45,630 nt of DNA from an uncultured Lachnospiraceae bacterium (GTDB lineage: Bacteria; Bacillota; Clostridia; Lachnospirales; Lachnospiraceae): assembly GCA_946536155.1 (NCBI GenBank), contig CAMNEB010000004.1:1-45630 (forward strand). The letters run 5' to 3'. Below the pieces are notes generated by a model that worked only from the letters and a program-made list of their open reading frames with translations, ran no database searches and had not been told where the DNA came from. A program made the position numbers and the translations under genes. Below, piece by piece: positions 17,295 through 26,626 of this stretch; positions within the stretch are counted from its first letter, which is position 1; each line of letters opens with the position of its first letter.

Positions 17295-19382
17295 ATGAAC
17301 GAAAGAAAGGGAAATCTGTCCATAGACAGCGAAAACATATTCCCGATAATCAAAAAGTGGATGTATTCGGATCATGATATCTTTTATCGTGAGCTGGTCT
17401 CCAACGGATGCGATGCGGTTACCAAGCTCAAAAAGCTTGATATGATGGGAGAGTATGAACTCCCCGAAGGCTATAAGGGAAGGATCGACGTCGTACTCGA
17501 TCCCGCAGAGAAGACTGTTAAGATAAGCGATAACGGACTCGGAATGACCGCCGATGAGGTTGAGGAATACATCACCAAGATAGCATTTTCCGGTGCTACC
17601 GATTTCATCGAGAAATACAAGGATAAGAGTAATTCGGACCAGATAATAGGACACTTCGGACTCGGTTTTTACTCGGCATTCATGGTATCCGATGAAGTCC
17701 ATATCGACACTCTTTCATACAAAGAGGGTGCAAAGCCCGTTCACTGGGAGTGCGACGGAAGCACCACCTACAGTATCGCGGACGGTGACAGGACACAGGT
17801 CGGAACCACCATCACTCTTTTCATTAACGAGGACTGCCTTGAGTTCTGCAATGAGTACAAGGCAAGAGAGGTGCTCAGGAAATACTGCGGATTTATGCCC
17901 ACGGAGATCTATCTTTCCAAGAAGGATGACGACTCTACGGAGACCATCGACCTTGAGGATAAGAGAGATGACGATGTGGTGGTCGAGGAGATCCATCCCA
18001 CTGTCAAGAAGAATGAGGACGGTACTGAGGAAGTCACCGGCAAGGAGAGACTCAAGATCAAAAAGCGTCCCGAGCTCCTCAATGAGACTGCTCCCCTTTG
18101 GACCAGGAATCCTTCGGAATGCACAAGAGAAGAGTATCTTGAGTTCTACCGCAAGGTCTTCATGGACTACAAGGAGCCTCTTTTCTGGATACATCTGAAC
18201 ATGGATTATCCCTTCAACATGAAGGGCATCCTGTATTTCCCCAAGATCAATATGGAGTATGACTCACTTGAGGGAACCATCAAGCTTTACAACAATCAGG
18301 TGTTCATCGCAGACAATATCAAGGAGGTCATCCCCGAGTTCCTGATGCTCTTAAAGGGTGTCATCGACTGCCCGGATCTTCCTCTCAATGTTTCAAGAAG
18401 CGCTCTTCAGAACGACGGCTTTGTTACCAAGATCTCCGAGTACATCTCCAAGAAGGTTGCGGAGAAGCTTTCCGGAATGTGCAAGACCGCCAAGGAAGAT
18501 TATGAGAAGTACTGGAACGACATCGCTCCCTTCATCAAGTTCGGATGCCTCAAGGATGATAAGTTCTGCACCAAGATGAACGATTATATCCTCTTTGAGA
18601 ATATAGACGGCAAATACCTCACCCTTCCCGAGTGCCTTGAGACCAAGCCCATCGATGATGAGGAAGAGGAAGGAAAGGATGCCGGTGAGCAGGCGGAGGC
18701 CGGTGACGGCGGATCCGAAAAGGATAATGCAGGAGACGAAGCTCCTTCCGAGGATGAGAAGAAGGAAAAGACCATCTACTACGTCACCGACAAACAGCAG
18801 CAGAGCCAGTATATCTCCATGTTCAAGTCTGCCGGAATGGATGCCGTGATCCTCACCCACAATATCGATATGCCCTTCATACAGCAGCTTGAGAGCAAGA
18901 ATGAGGGCATCAGATTCAAGCGTATCGATGCAGACGTGATCGATGCGATGAAGAGCAAGACCAGCAAGAAGACCGAAGAGGAACTCGAGGCTCTCAAGAC
19001 CAAGATCGAAGGCATCATGAAGAAGGTCCTCAAGAAGGACAAGATCACCATCAAGGTCGAGAAGCTCAAGAACAAGAAGGTTGCCTCCATGCTCACTCTC
19101 TCCGAGGAGACCAGGAGAATGCAGGATATGATGAAGATGTATGCTGCAAGAGGCATGGATATGGGCGATTTCGGAAGCGAAGGCGAAACACTCATCCTCA
19201 ATGCGGGACATCCTCTTGTAAAGTATGTTACGGAGCATGAGGACGGCAAGAATACAGAGACCATCTGCGAACAGCTCTACGATCTTGCCAAGATCCAGCA
19301 GGCGCCTCTTTCGGCCGATGATATGGCCAAGTTCATCGCAAGGAGCAACGATATCCTGATGATGCTCACCGAAGAAAAATAA
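17295..19382 (+). CDS. htpG: Hsp90-family molecular chaperone HtpG
   Basis: An ATP-driven chaperone for late folding steps. The start is ATG 17295, 9 bases after AGGAGG; an in-frame TTG at 17226 lies inside the promoter. The N-terminal GHKL ATPase has the E-N-like box (YRELVSNGCDA), DNGLGM (near 79) and GHFGLGFYSAF (near 119). The middle domain carries LYYNN-like LYNNQVFIADN and the catalytic-loop region NVSRSALQND. A strongly acidic stretch of about 40 residues (near 454-493) is inserted before IYYVTDKQQQ, where E. coli HtpG has only a short linker. The length of 695 is larger than the usual 610-640, mostly due to this insert. Control by HrcA is strongly indicated by the CIRCE. Confidence 0.95.
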   Translation: MNERKGNLSIDSENIFPIIKKWMYSDHDIFYRELVSNGCDAVTKLKKLDMMGEYELPEGYKGRIDVVLDPAEKTVKISDNGLGMTADEVEEYITKIAFSGATDFIEKYKDKSNSDQIIGHFGLGFYSAFMVSDEVHIDTLSYKEGAKPVHWECDGSTTYSIADGDRTQVGTTITLFINEDCLEFCNEYKAREVLRKYCGFMPTEIYLSKKDDDSTETIDLEDKRDDDVVVEEIHPTVKKNEDGTEEVTGKERLKIKKRPELLNETAPLWTRNPSECTREEYLEFYRKVFMDYKEPLFWIHLNMDYPFNMKGILYFPKINMEYDSLEGTIKLYNNQVFIADNIKEVIPEFLMLLKGVIDCPDLPLNVSRSALQNDGFVTKISEYISKKVAEKLSGMCKTAKEDYEKYWNDIAPFIKFGCLKDDKFCTKMNDYILFENIDGKYLTLPECLETKPIDDEEEEGKDAGEQAEAGDGGSEKDNAGDEAPSEDEKKEKTIYYVTDKQQQSQYISMFKSAGMDAVILTHNIDMPFIQQLESKNEGIRFKRIDADVIDAMKSKTSKKTEEELEALKTKIEGIMKKVLKKDKITIKVEKLKNKKVASMLTLSEETRRMQDMMKMYAARGMDMGDFGSEGETLILNAGHPLVKYVTEHEDGKNTETICEQLYDLAKIQQAPLSADDMAKFIARSNDILMMLTEEK

Positions 19383-19396
19383 TAAGATGTTTACGG

Positions 19397-19428
19397 GCCC
19401 CGGAGAAGCGTTTTCTTCGGGGCTTTTT
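19397..19428 (+). terminator. Terminator after htpG
   Basis: GCCCCGGAGAA (19397-19407) pairs with TTCTTCGGGGC (19413-19423), one G-U wobble, followed by TTTTT. Confidence 0.9.
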
Positions 19429-19429
19429 G

Positions 19430-19458
19430 TTTACTAAATCCCCGTTTTTTGATATAAT
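19430..19458 (+). promoter_or_regulatory. Promoter of the four-gene uncharacterised operon
   Basis: TTTACT (19430-19435), 17 bases, TATAAT (19453-19458). It begins right after the htpG terminator and leaves a leader of about 134 bases. Confidence 0.7.
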
Positions 19459-19517
19459 TTTGCGCATAGAAAAGAATACTTTTTTGTAAAAAAGCAGCGT
19501 CGGTATTTGCCTGTGAT

Positions 19518-19552
19518 CCGGTGAAAATGTCTGTTCGTACATTTTCACCTGG
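19518..19552 (+). promoter_or_regulatory. Strong leader hairpin upstream of the solenoid gene
   Basis: GGTGAAAATGT (19520-19530) and ACATTTTCACC (19539-19549) form a perfect 11-bp stem with an 8-base loop. No T-tract follows, so it is not a terminator. A second, weaker stem with wobble pairs (GTGTGC / GTGCAC, 19556-19580) follows. I do not recognise a known riboswitch class. Confidence 0.5.
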
Positions 19553-19598
19553 TAAGTGTGCGGGTACCCATACTGTGCACTTTCGGGGAGAGGGGTAA

Positions 19599-22500
19599 AT
19601 GCGCCGGGTTCTTTCGAGGATAATTCAGGGCAATTACACATCAGAAGATCTGTCTCTTGATTTCTCCGTATCGAGGATCGAAATGGATATTCCCGCAGGG
19701 GAGGGATACGAGGGGCTGTTTCACATCTATTCACCGTCAGGTATCGTTCCGGAGGGGAAGGTTCTCTCCTCAGACCTGAGAATGGTTCTTATATCCGATA
19801 CTATCACGGGATCGGATTCCGAGATCACCTACAGACTCAAAGAAGAATACTGCAGCGAGGGAGACACCGTCAAAGGGGTCTTTTCCGTGATCTCAAATAT
19901 GGGTGAATACTATATCCCCTTTACCATTAACATCGTAAGACCCGTTCCCGGATCGTCCATTGGACAGATCAGGAATCTTTTTCATTTTACGAATCTTGCA
20001 AGGTCAGACTGGAACGAAGCTGTCTCCCTTTTCTACTCGAAGAATTTTTCCTATGTCATAGCAGATACGGACACCCAGACCAAGCTCGCCTATAAGGCAC
20101 TTTCAAGCCTTCCCGGGAATGAACTCAACGTAGAGGAATTCCTCATCTTCTCGGGCAAGAAGTCCAGGGTGAAGTATTCCTTTAAGGGCAGTGAGAGGGG
20201 CATAGCCATCACTTCCGGAAAGAAGGAGAGCGGACTTAAGGAAGTAAATGTAGAGATCTTCAAGGACGGCTGGGGATATACACATCTCGGAGTCAGATGC
20301 GAAGGATCGTTCATGTTCACCGAGACCAAGGTCTTAGAGGCTGAGGACTTTCCCGGAAATGTCTGTTCCCTCAAGCTTTTCATCGATACATCGGGATGTG
20401 CACCCGGGATCCATCCGGGCAAGATCATCCTTTCGAATGTCTATACCCAGCTCGAGATCCCCGTGATGCTGAACGTTGAAGGCAGGGATAAGAGCGCGGG
20501 CATCGAGAGAGTCAGGAAGACGATGTTCGTAAAGGTGACGGAAGGTTATCTTAAGAACATGCTCTGTGAGACGGATACCGAGGGATTCATTACCGAGATG
20601 AACCGGTTCATCGACCAGATGCTGACCCTCGATGAATATGATATAACGGCTAAACTCATGCAGGCTCATCTTCTCATGCTCCAGGGCAGGGATGAGGAAT
20701 TTGAACTGACCTGCAGATATGCGGCGGAGTGCCTCCAGAAGAACGAAGCGGGAAGAGCCTCCAACTCCGCATCCTATATCCTTGATGTGGCTTATCTGGA
20801 TTATCTGAGGATCAAGTCATCCGACAGATCCGTATCCAGGAAAGCACGCGCACATCTTGAGGAGATGTCAAAGAGATTCCGCACGGACTGGAGAGTCAGA
20901 TGGCTCTATGCCAAGGTCCGTTATGAGGACAACGGCGATGCCGCAGCGATGTGGGATGCCATGTCAGATCTCTGTGAGGAAGGCTGCAACAGCCCTGCGA
21001 TCTACGGCGAGGGAGTGCTGCTCCTCAAGGAGAATCCTTCGATATCAACAGAGCCCGACAGATATACTCTACAGACGATGCTGTTCGGTTTGAAGAGAGG
21101 CAGTCTCGGAGATGAGATAAAAGAGAACCTTCTCTACATCTCCGGAAGGAGCAGGTCTGCGATACCGCTCCTGCTCAAGAACCTCGAGCTCATCTATAAG
21201 GTCAATCCCGACAACCGCGTTCTTGAGGAGATATGTTCACAGCTCATCAGGAGCTTCAGAAGGGATGCCGAATCCGCCGTATGGTACAAGAGGGCGGTGA
21301 TCGAAGATGTGAAGCTCACCAATCTTTATGAGTACTATGTATCGAGCCTGGACGAGGATGACTTTGAGGACATCCCCATAAATGTCATCAAGTATTTCTC
21401 CATGTCCGATACGCTGGATGCGGTCCATACCGCAAGCCTTTATCATTATGTCCTTAAGCATAAGAGAGAGCTGGGCAATCTTCCCGAGGTCTACAGACCC
21501 AGGATGGAGGCCTTCTCCCTTGAGCAGATAGGCAAGGGAATGATCTCAAGGCATCTGGCATCCGTTTACTATGAGGTCCTTTCGCCTGCGTCCTTAGACA
21601 GGAACAATGCGAGGATCTTTGCCGATATGCTCTTCTCAGTATGGCTTCAGTCTTCTGATGCGAAGTATATCAAGGCATATGTATATCAGAGAGGCTTCAA
21701 GCGTCCCCGTGAGTACAGGCTCACAAACGGCAACGGCTGGGTATCCGTATACGGCAGCGATTATATCATCGCCCTTGAGGATGCCGCGGGAAACAGATAT
21801 GTAAAGAGTGCGGATTATACTCTTGAAAAGCTCATGCTTCCCGGAAAATATCTGAAGGCTGTCTCGGACTGCGTATATGACAATGACAGGTTCAACATGA
21901 ATATCCTCACCACCGGAAAGGGCGATGAGGGAGTGGATGAGAGCAATGTTCTCAGATATCAGAATCTGTCTGCATCCGAAGAACTCGAAAGACCCGTTGC
22001 GGACAGATATCTGCTCAAGCTCCTGGATTATCATGCCAATAAGGGAGACAGGGTCTCGCTCATGACGGGCCTTAAGAGGGCGGATCCCCTGAGCATGTCC
22101 CCCGACGACAGATGCGAAGTCATGAGGCTGATGCTCATGTCATCCGATTATCAGCCCATCTACGATATGATACAGACCTGCGGTCCCTATTTTGCGGATC
22201 CCAGATATATGCAGACCTTCCTCGACAGGATGATCTCCAAGACAGAAGGCGAGGATCCGATCCTCACCGCATGTTCCATCTACTGCCTGAGCCTCGGCAA
22301 AAAGGACGGACTGATCCTGACTTATCTTGCATCCTATTATCAGGGCCAGTGCAAGGACCTCCGGAATATCTGGAAGATGGCGGGAGGCTACGGAGTCGAC
22401 AGAAGAGAGATCGAAGAGAGGATGCTGATCCAGATGCTCTACAGCGGAGCTTTTGTGGGCGAGAGGAACGATATCTTCGACGATTATCTCACCATGGATC

Positions 22501-23216
22501 CGGATCCCGATGTGGTCAGAGCATTCCTGCTCCAGTCCTGCTATGACTATTTCGTACATGAGAAGTTAGTATCCCCCGGAGTATTCGCAGAACTCGACAA
22601 GCTGGGCGAAGAGCTTCCCAAGGAAGCGGGACTTGCATATCTTAAGTATTATTCCGAGAATCCCAGAGAGATGGATGATGATATCAGAAAGCGGATCATA
22701 GACATACTCTCTGAACTTATGAAGGACAGGATACACCTTGGTTTCTTCCAGAATTTCCTCTCCGAGGATTCCTTCCCCGAAGGTGAACTGAGGATGAAGC
22801 TGCTTGAAGTCATGGATGTCATGTGTGACAGGACTGTCATCGATTACAGGGCATCCGAGGGAAATACGGCAGTCATCCACTATACCTATGCGGAGGACGA
22901 TTCGGATCAGTGCAAATACAAGGAAGAGAGGATGAGGGAAGTATGCGGCGGCGTATGCTTCAAGGAGTTTGTTCTTTTCTATGGTGAGAGCATACAGTAT
23001 TACATCACCGAGGAGACACATTCCGGCTCCGAGCTCAAGACGAGCGGCGTACTCAGGAAGAACGACATTCCCGGTGCGGCACTGGGTTCAAGGTTCGGAC
23101 TCATCTCTGATATGATCATGAGCAATGCCATGAGCGATTATGAGACATTTGATAAACTGTACGACGAATATTATAAAAAGGAGTATCTGAACAAGAAACT
23201 GTTCAGGCTGGAGTGA
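19599..23216 (+). CDS. Giant cytoplasmic beta-sandwich/helical-repeat protein (DUF5717-like)
   Basis: This 1205-residue protein has no signal peptide or membrane segment. Residues about 25-115 and 215-300 look like Ig/BACON-type beta-sandwiches. About 310-700 is a helical solenoid of TPR-like helix pairs. A short beta module lies near 705-790, more helices fill about 800-1080, and a C-terminal beta module occupies about 1090-1190. From memory it matches DUF5717, a family of unknown function from Lachnospiraceae; I cannot confirm this by search. It starts with ATG after GGGGAGAGGGG and is followed one base later by the Hsp70-like gene. A scaffold or client-binding role is inference only. Confidence 0.75.
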   Translation: MRRVLSRIIQGNYTSEDLSLDFSVSRIEMDIPAGEGYEGLFHIYSPSGIVPEGKVLSSDLRMVLISDTITGSDSEITYRLKEEYCSEGDTVKGVFSVISNMGEYYIPFTINIVRPVPGSSIGQIRNLFHFTNLARSDWNEAVSLFYSKNFSYVIADTDTQTKLAYKALSSLPGNELNVEEFLIFSGKKSRVKYSFKGSERGIAITSGKKESGLKEVNVEIFKDGWGYTHLGVRCEGSFMFTETKVLEAEDFPGNVCSLKLFIDTSGCAPGIHPGKIILSNVYTQLEIPVMLNVEGRDKSAGIERVRKTMFVKVTEGYLKNMLCETDTEGFITEMNRFIDQMLTLDEYDITAKLMQAHLLMLQGRDEEFELTCRYAAECLQKNEAGRASNSASYILDVAYLDYLRIKSSDRSVSRKARAHLEEMSKRFRTDWRVRWLYAKVRYEDNGDAAAMWDAMSDLCEEGCNSPAIYGEGVLLLKENPSISTEPDRYTLQTMLFGLKRGSLGDEIKENLLYISGRSRSAIPLLLKNLELIYKVNPDNRVLEEICSQLIRSFRRDAESAVWYKRAVIEDVKLTNLYEYYVSSLDEDDFEDIPINVIKYFSMSDTLDAVHTASLYHYVLKHKRELGNLPEVYRPRMEAFSLEQIGKGMISRHLASVYYEVLSPASLDRNNARIFADMLFSVWLQSSDAKYIKAYVYQRGFKRPREYRLTNGNGWVSVYGSDYIIALEDAAGNRYVKSADYTLEKLMLPGKYLKAVSDCVYDNDRFNMNILTTGKGDEGVDESNVLRYQNLSASEELERPVADRYLLKLLDYHANKGDRVSLMTGLKRADPLSMSPDDRCEVMRLMLMSSDYQPIYDMIQTCGPYFADPRYMQTFLDRMISKTEGEDPILTACSIYCLSLGKKDGLILTYLASYYQGQCKDLRNIWKMAGGYGVDRREIEERMLIQMLYSGAFVGERNDIFDDYLTMDPDPDVVRAFLLQSCYDYFVHEKLVSPGVFAELDKLGEELPKEAGLAYLKYYSENPREMDDDIRKRIIDILSELMKDRIHLGFFQNFLSEDSFPEGELRMKLLEVMDVMCDRTVIDYRASEGNTAVIHYTYAEDDSDQCKYKEERMREVCGGVCFKEFVLFYGESIQYYITEETHSGSELKTSGVLRKNDIPGAALGSRFGLISDMIMSNAMSDYETFDKLYDEYYKKEYLNKKLFRLE

Positions 23217-23217
23217 T

Positions 23218-24519
23218 ATGTTGAAACTTCCCGGGGGCTTCGGTAGTTCCGGAAAAAGGTATATTGTGGGCTTTGATATAAGTGATGCCTCATGTGGTAT
23301 CAGTTATCTTTCCGACCACGGAGATATCAGGACCGTTTCCCTCGTATCCGGGTCTGAGGAGTACGTCATTCCCATGGCGCTTGCAAAAAAGCACGGTGCG
23401 GGCCAGTGGTTTTTCGGAAGGGAAGCCTATGCGTCGTCGGAAGCGGGAGAGAGCACTCTGGTGGCCGATCTGTTCGCAAGAGCCCTTGCGGGTGAGGATG
23501 CCCAGATAGACGGTCTTGTCTACAGCGCAGAGAGTCTCCTTACTCTTTTTCTGAAGAGAGCATTCGGACTGCTGCAGAATGTCGGTTCTTTTGACAGGAT
23601 GGAAGCGGTCATGTTCACAATGCCCGAAGTGAGCGGGGCTGCCATGGATCTTATAAGGGATTCGCTGAAGAGCCTCCATATCAAAACGGACAGGATATAT
23701 TTTGTAAATCATTCGGAGAGCTTTTACCACTATGTGGCAGACAGGGGTGAGGAATGCATCTATTCCGATCCGGTCCTGTTCACAATAGACGGCCATATAC
23801 TTTCAATGACCAGGCTCCCCGTCAACAAGCTCACCATTCCCCAGGTGGTCCATGCCGAGAGCCAGTATTACGAACTTCCCTCAGGCAGGGGAACACTTCC
23901 GGACGATCTTGACAGCATGCTGCTCAAAGCTGTCCAGGGCGCGGCATCCTTCGGTCATGATTATTCATATTACCTGGTAGGTGAGGCCTTTACGGAGAAT
24001 TCGCTGCCCAACGCACTTAAGTTCATGTGCTCTAAGGGCAAGGTGTTCGGAGGGACCAATCTCTTTTCCAAGGGTGCGGTATATGCACTCCTTGCAAAGG
24101 GCGGTTTTTCCGAGAACGCGGATAAGAAAAAGAAAGCGGATGAAAAAGGCCCCGGCTTCATATTCCTCGGCGAAGATAAGCTCTCGAGCAATATCGGCAT
24201 GAGGCTCTTAAGCCAGGGCAGGGAAGTGTATTACGCGCTTCTTGATGCGGGAACCTGCTGGTATGAAGCGGAGAATTCCTTTGAGTTCTACATATCCGGA
24301 GGGAATGAAGTCACGCTTTCTGTCTCTTCGATAACCGGAGGAGGCAATTCGGATGTGATCATAAGTCTCGAGGGATACAGCGGAGATCTTACCAGGATGA
24401 AGCTGTGCACATGGATGTCCGAAGCAGGTATCCTGAACGTGACCATAGAAGATATGGGACTCGGAGCCTTTACGACTACCGGGGCAAATAAATGGGAAGA
24501 GGAGATAAAACTTCCGTAA
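23218..24519 (+). CDS. Hsp70/actin-fold protein (DUF5716-like)
   Basis: The N-terminus IVGFDISDASCGISYL (residues 16-31) resembles the phosphate-1 loop of DnaK-type ATPases, and WFFGREAY matches the Hsp70 segment that follows. The region MEAVMFTMPE fits the strand before subdomain exchange. The phosphate-2 loop is degenerate (FTIDGHILSM in place of DLGGGT). The last ~90 residues (EVTLSVSSITGGG to VTIEDMGLGAF) look like a beta domain rather than a full DnaK substrate-binding domain. From memory it fits DUF5716. It starts right after the solenoid stop with GGAG as SD. Whether it hydrolyses ATP is uncertain because key glycines are missing. Confidence 0.72.
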   Translation: MLKLPGGFGSSGKRYIVGFDISDASCGISYLSDHGDIRTVSLVSGSEEYVIPMALAKKHGAGQWFFGREAYASSEAGESTLVADLFARALAGEDAQIDGLVYSAESLLTLFLKRAFGLLQNVGSFDRMEAVMFTMPEVSGAAMDLIRDSLKSLHIKTDRIYFVNHSESFYHYVADRGEECIYSDPVLFTIDGHILSMTRLPVNKLTIPQVVHAESQYYELPSGRGTLPDDLDSMLLKAVQGAASFGHDYSYYLVGEAFTENSLPNALKFMCSKGKVFGGTNLFSKGAVYALLAKGGFSENADKKKKADEKGPGFIFLGEDKLSSNIGMRLLSQGREVYYALLDAGTCWYEAENSFEFYISGGNEVTLSVSSITGGGNSDVIISLEGYSGDLTRMKLCTWMSEAGILNVTIEDMGLGAFTTTGANKWEEEIKLP

Positions 24520-25379
24520 TGTCATCAAGAATATCACTCAGCATCGGAATATACTCTCAGGTACCCTATGTGATACCGGGCATTGAGATCCCGGTATACT
24601 GCATAGAGGAGCTTTGCGTTGCCTTCAGGGAGAATGCGGTTCTGATCGATGAGCAGATAATGAATAAATCTCTCATAGAGTGGATCTACAGGGATCTGTC
24701 CCTCAGGGAACTTGCCGATTCTCTTCTGAACATCATGAACAGGAGAAAGGGTCTCGGGGAATTCTGCAGATATATCCTTGAATACACCGGTCTTTTCGAC
24801 AAGGCCGCCATCATAGAGATATGCAGAAAGCTCACCATGGGTGCCGGGATGTCCACCATGGAGAGGCAGAAAAAACAGGCCGATTCCCTGGCAGAGTCCG
24901 GCAATTACGAACAGGCCGTCCATGCATACCGCAACATAATAGATAAGTGGAACGAAAAGGGTGAGGAAAGATCGGAGGCCGTTCTTTCCGTCATGGGTAA
25001 TATCTACAATAATCTCGGCTTTTCCTATGCAGGGATGATGAAGTACACACTCGCCGCAGAGGCCTTCAGAAAGGCATATGAATGTGACGATACACCGGAG
25101 CACAGAACCTGCTATATCGCTGCTCTCAGACTTTCCATGAGGGGCCCCGAATTTGTCAGATACATAGGGATGCATCACGAACTCGGTCCCGACTCCATCA
25201 AGATCGACCAGATGATGGATTCCCTCGGAAAAGAATATGAGGTCGGCGGTGAGGGCATGCTCCACCAGATCATGAAGAATACCAGAGCGGAACTCGGAGG
25301 ATCCAATGTATCTGCCGATAACGAGCATATACTCGAGATGCTGAAGAATAAATACAGAAGCGGACTGCCGGTGAACTAA
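24519..25379 (+). CDS. TPR-repeat protein of the uncharacterised operon
   Basis: A soluble 286-residue protein. The N-terminal ~90 residues are unique (SRISLSIGIYSQVPY near the start). From about 110 the sequence shows TPR-like helices: ADSLAESGNYEQAVHAYRNI, then GNIYNNLGFSYAGMMKYTLA with AEAFRKAYE. The ATG overlaps the preceding stop as TAATG, the usual sign of coupling; an in-frame ATG at 24492 is possible. TPRs mediate protein contacts, so it is likely an adaptor between the Hsp70-like and solenoid proteins, which is inference. Confidence 0.75.
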   Translation: MSSRISLSIGIYSQVPYVIPGIEIPVYCIEELCVAFRENAVLIDEQIMNKSLIEWIYRDLSLRELADSLLNIMNRRKGLGEFCRYILEYTGLFDKAAIIEICRKLTMGAGMSTMERQKKQADSLAESGNYEQAVHAYRNIIDKWNEKGEERSEAVLSVMGNIYNNLGFSYAGMMKYTLAAEAFRKAYECDDTPEHRTCYIAALRLSMRGPEFVRYIGMHHELGPDSIKIDQMMDSLGKEYEVGGEGMLHQIMKNTRAELGGSNVSADNEHILEMLKNKYRSGLPVN

Positions 25380-26564
25380 ATGGGCTTTTTATCGGATCTT
25401 TTCAGATTTTCACACAGAAAAAAAACATCCTTTCCGGAAGAAGATAATGAAGACATCATCTACGACCGGGAAGGTATTGATTTTCATGACCAGATACAGC
25501 GCACCAGGTATATCGCCGAGTGCCTCGAACAGGTTTCGGAAGGCAGCAGGGAGATAGACCTCTTAAGGAGCGAATATGATACCGTCACAAGCTATCTCAA
25601 GGATATGGAGGAGATAGAGGCGCTCCCTTCGGGGCGCAGGGCGGAGATAGACCGTATTGCCGCAAAGCTCCAGGCGTATGAACAGGAGCTTGAGAGCTTC
25701 AGGACCAGGAAGTCGCCGCTCACGGATGAGCAGTTTGCCTCGCTCCGCAGAAGGGAGAACGAGATCCCGGGAGGAATATCCAAGATCAAGGACAACGAGC
25801 GCATGGCGGTCCTGATCAAGAAGGATCTGCGCAGGTTAGACGGGGAGAGAAAGGCACTTGCCTTCAGAAGGGATGAGCTGGGCGAGATCATGGACAATAT
25901 GCGCGGTATGGCCGTCATCTTTTCCGTATCGGCTCTGCTCCTTGTTTTGATCCTCGCGGTGATGCAGTTTGCTTTTAAGATGAACGTCTATATAGGATAT
26001 TTCCTCGCCATAGCATGTGCCGCAATAGCACTGACGGTGGTGTGCGTCAAATACATCGATGCATCCCATGAGCTGGACAAATCCGCAGGCAGCATGGGAA
26101 AGCTCATTCAGCTCCAGAACACCGTCAAGATCAGATATGTCAACAACAGGAATCTCCTTTCGTATCTCTATATAAAATACGAATGCAATAACGGCAAAGA
26201 GCTTGAGCAGCTCTGGAACATGTATCAGCAGGAAGCGGAGGACCGGAGGAAGTTCAACGAAAGATCTGCAGAGGCCGAGGATGCCAGGACCGATCTTGTA
26301 AGGCTCCTTTCAAAGAGCAGGGTTTCGTTCCCCACCAGGTGGGTCGACCAGATCCCCGCACTTCTTGACAAGAGGGAGATGGTGGAGCTCAGACATGGAT
26401 ATATCCTCAGAAGGCAGTCCTTAAGGGAGCAGATCGATTATAATGAGAATCTCGCAAGGTCCGCCAAGGATGAGATAACGGCCGTTGCCAAGGCTTATCC
26501 CATGTATGCATCGGAGATCCTTGAGATGACCGAAAAATTCGAACCCGATGATTGCAAGTGGTAA
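25380..26564 (+). CDS. Membrane-anchored coiled-coil protein of the uncharacterised operon
   Basis: 394 residues. About 35-175 is a long charged coiled coil. Two hydrophobic segments follow (MAVIFSVSALLLVLILAVMQ near 179 and a second around 205-223), then another long charged helical part to the end. With two membrane spans, both coiled coils should face the same side, probably the cytoplasm. Its ATG directly abuts the previous TAA. I do not recognise the family. It would give the operon a membrane anchor. Confidence 0.75.
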   Translation: MGFLSDLFRFSHRKKTSFPEEDNEDIIYDREGIDFHDQIQRTRYIAECLEQVSEGSREIDLLRSEYDTVTSYLKDMEEIEALPSGRRAEIDRIAAKLQAYEQELESFRTRKSPLTDEQFASLRRRENEIPGGISKIKDNERMAVLIKKDLRRLDGERKALAFRRDELGEIMDNMRGMAVIFSVSALLLVLILAVMQFAFKMNVYIGYFLAIACAAIALTVVCVKYIDASHELDKSAGSMGKLIQLQNTVKIRYVNNRNLLSYLYIKYECNNGKELEQLWNMYQQEAEDRRKFNERSAEAEDARTDLVRLLSKSRVSFPTRWVDQIPALLDKREMVELRHGYILRRQSLREQIDYNENLARSAKDEITAVAKAYPMYASEILEMTEKFEPDDCKW

Positions 26565-26580
26565 AGGAAAATAGTATAGT
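26552..26580 (+). promoter_or_regulatory. purC promoter
   Basis: TTGCAA (26552-26557), 17 bases, TATAGT (26575-26580), overlapping the 3' end of the coiled-coil gene and 47 bases before the purC ATG. Confidence 0.6.
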
Positions 26581-26626
26581 AGTGCACGTATTGCTCTTAA
26601 ACTAATTTTATTTCAGAGGTGAAAAA

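Noticed and set aside
18393-19238. Antisense ORF of 281 codons in htpG
   Set aside because: A shadow of the GAG/AAG-rich htpG sequence; htpG is intact across it.
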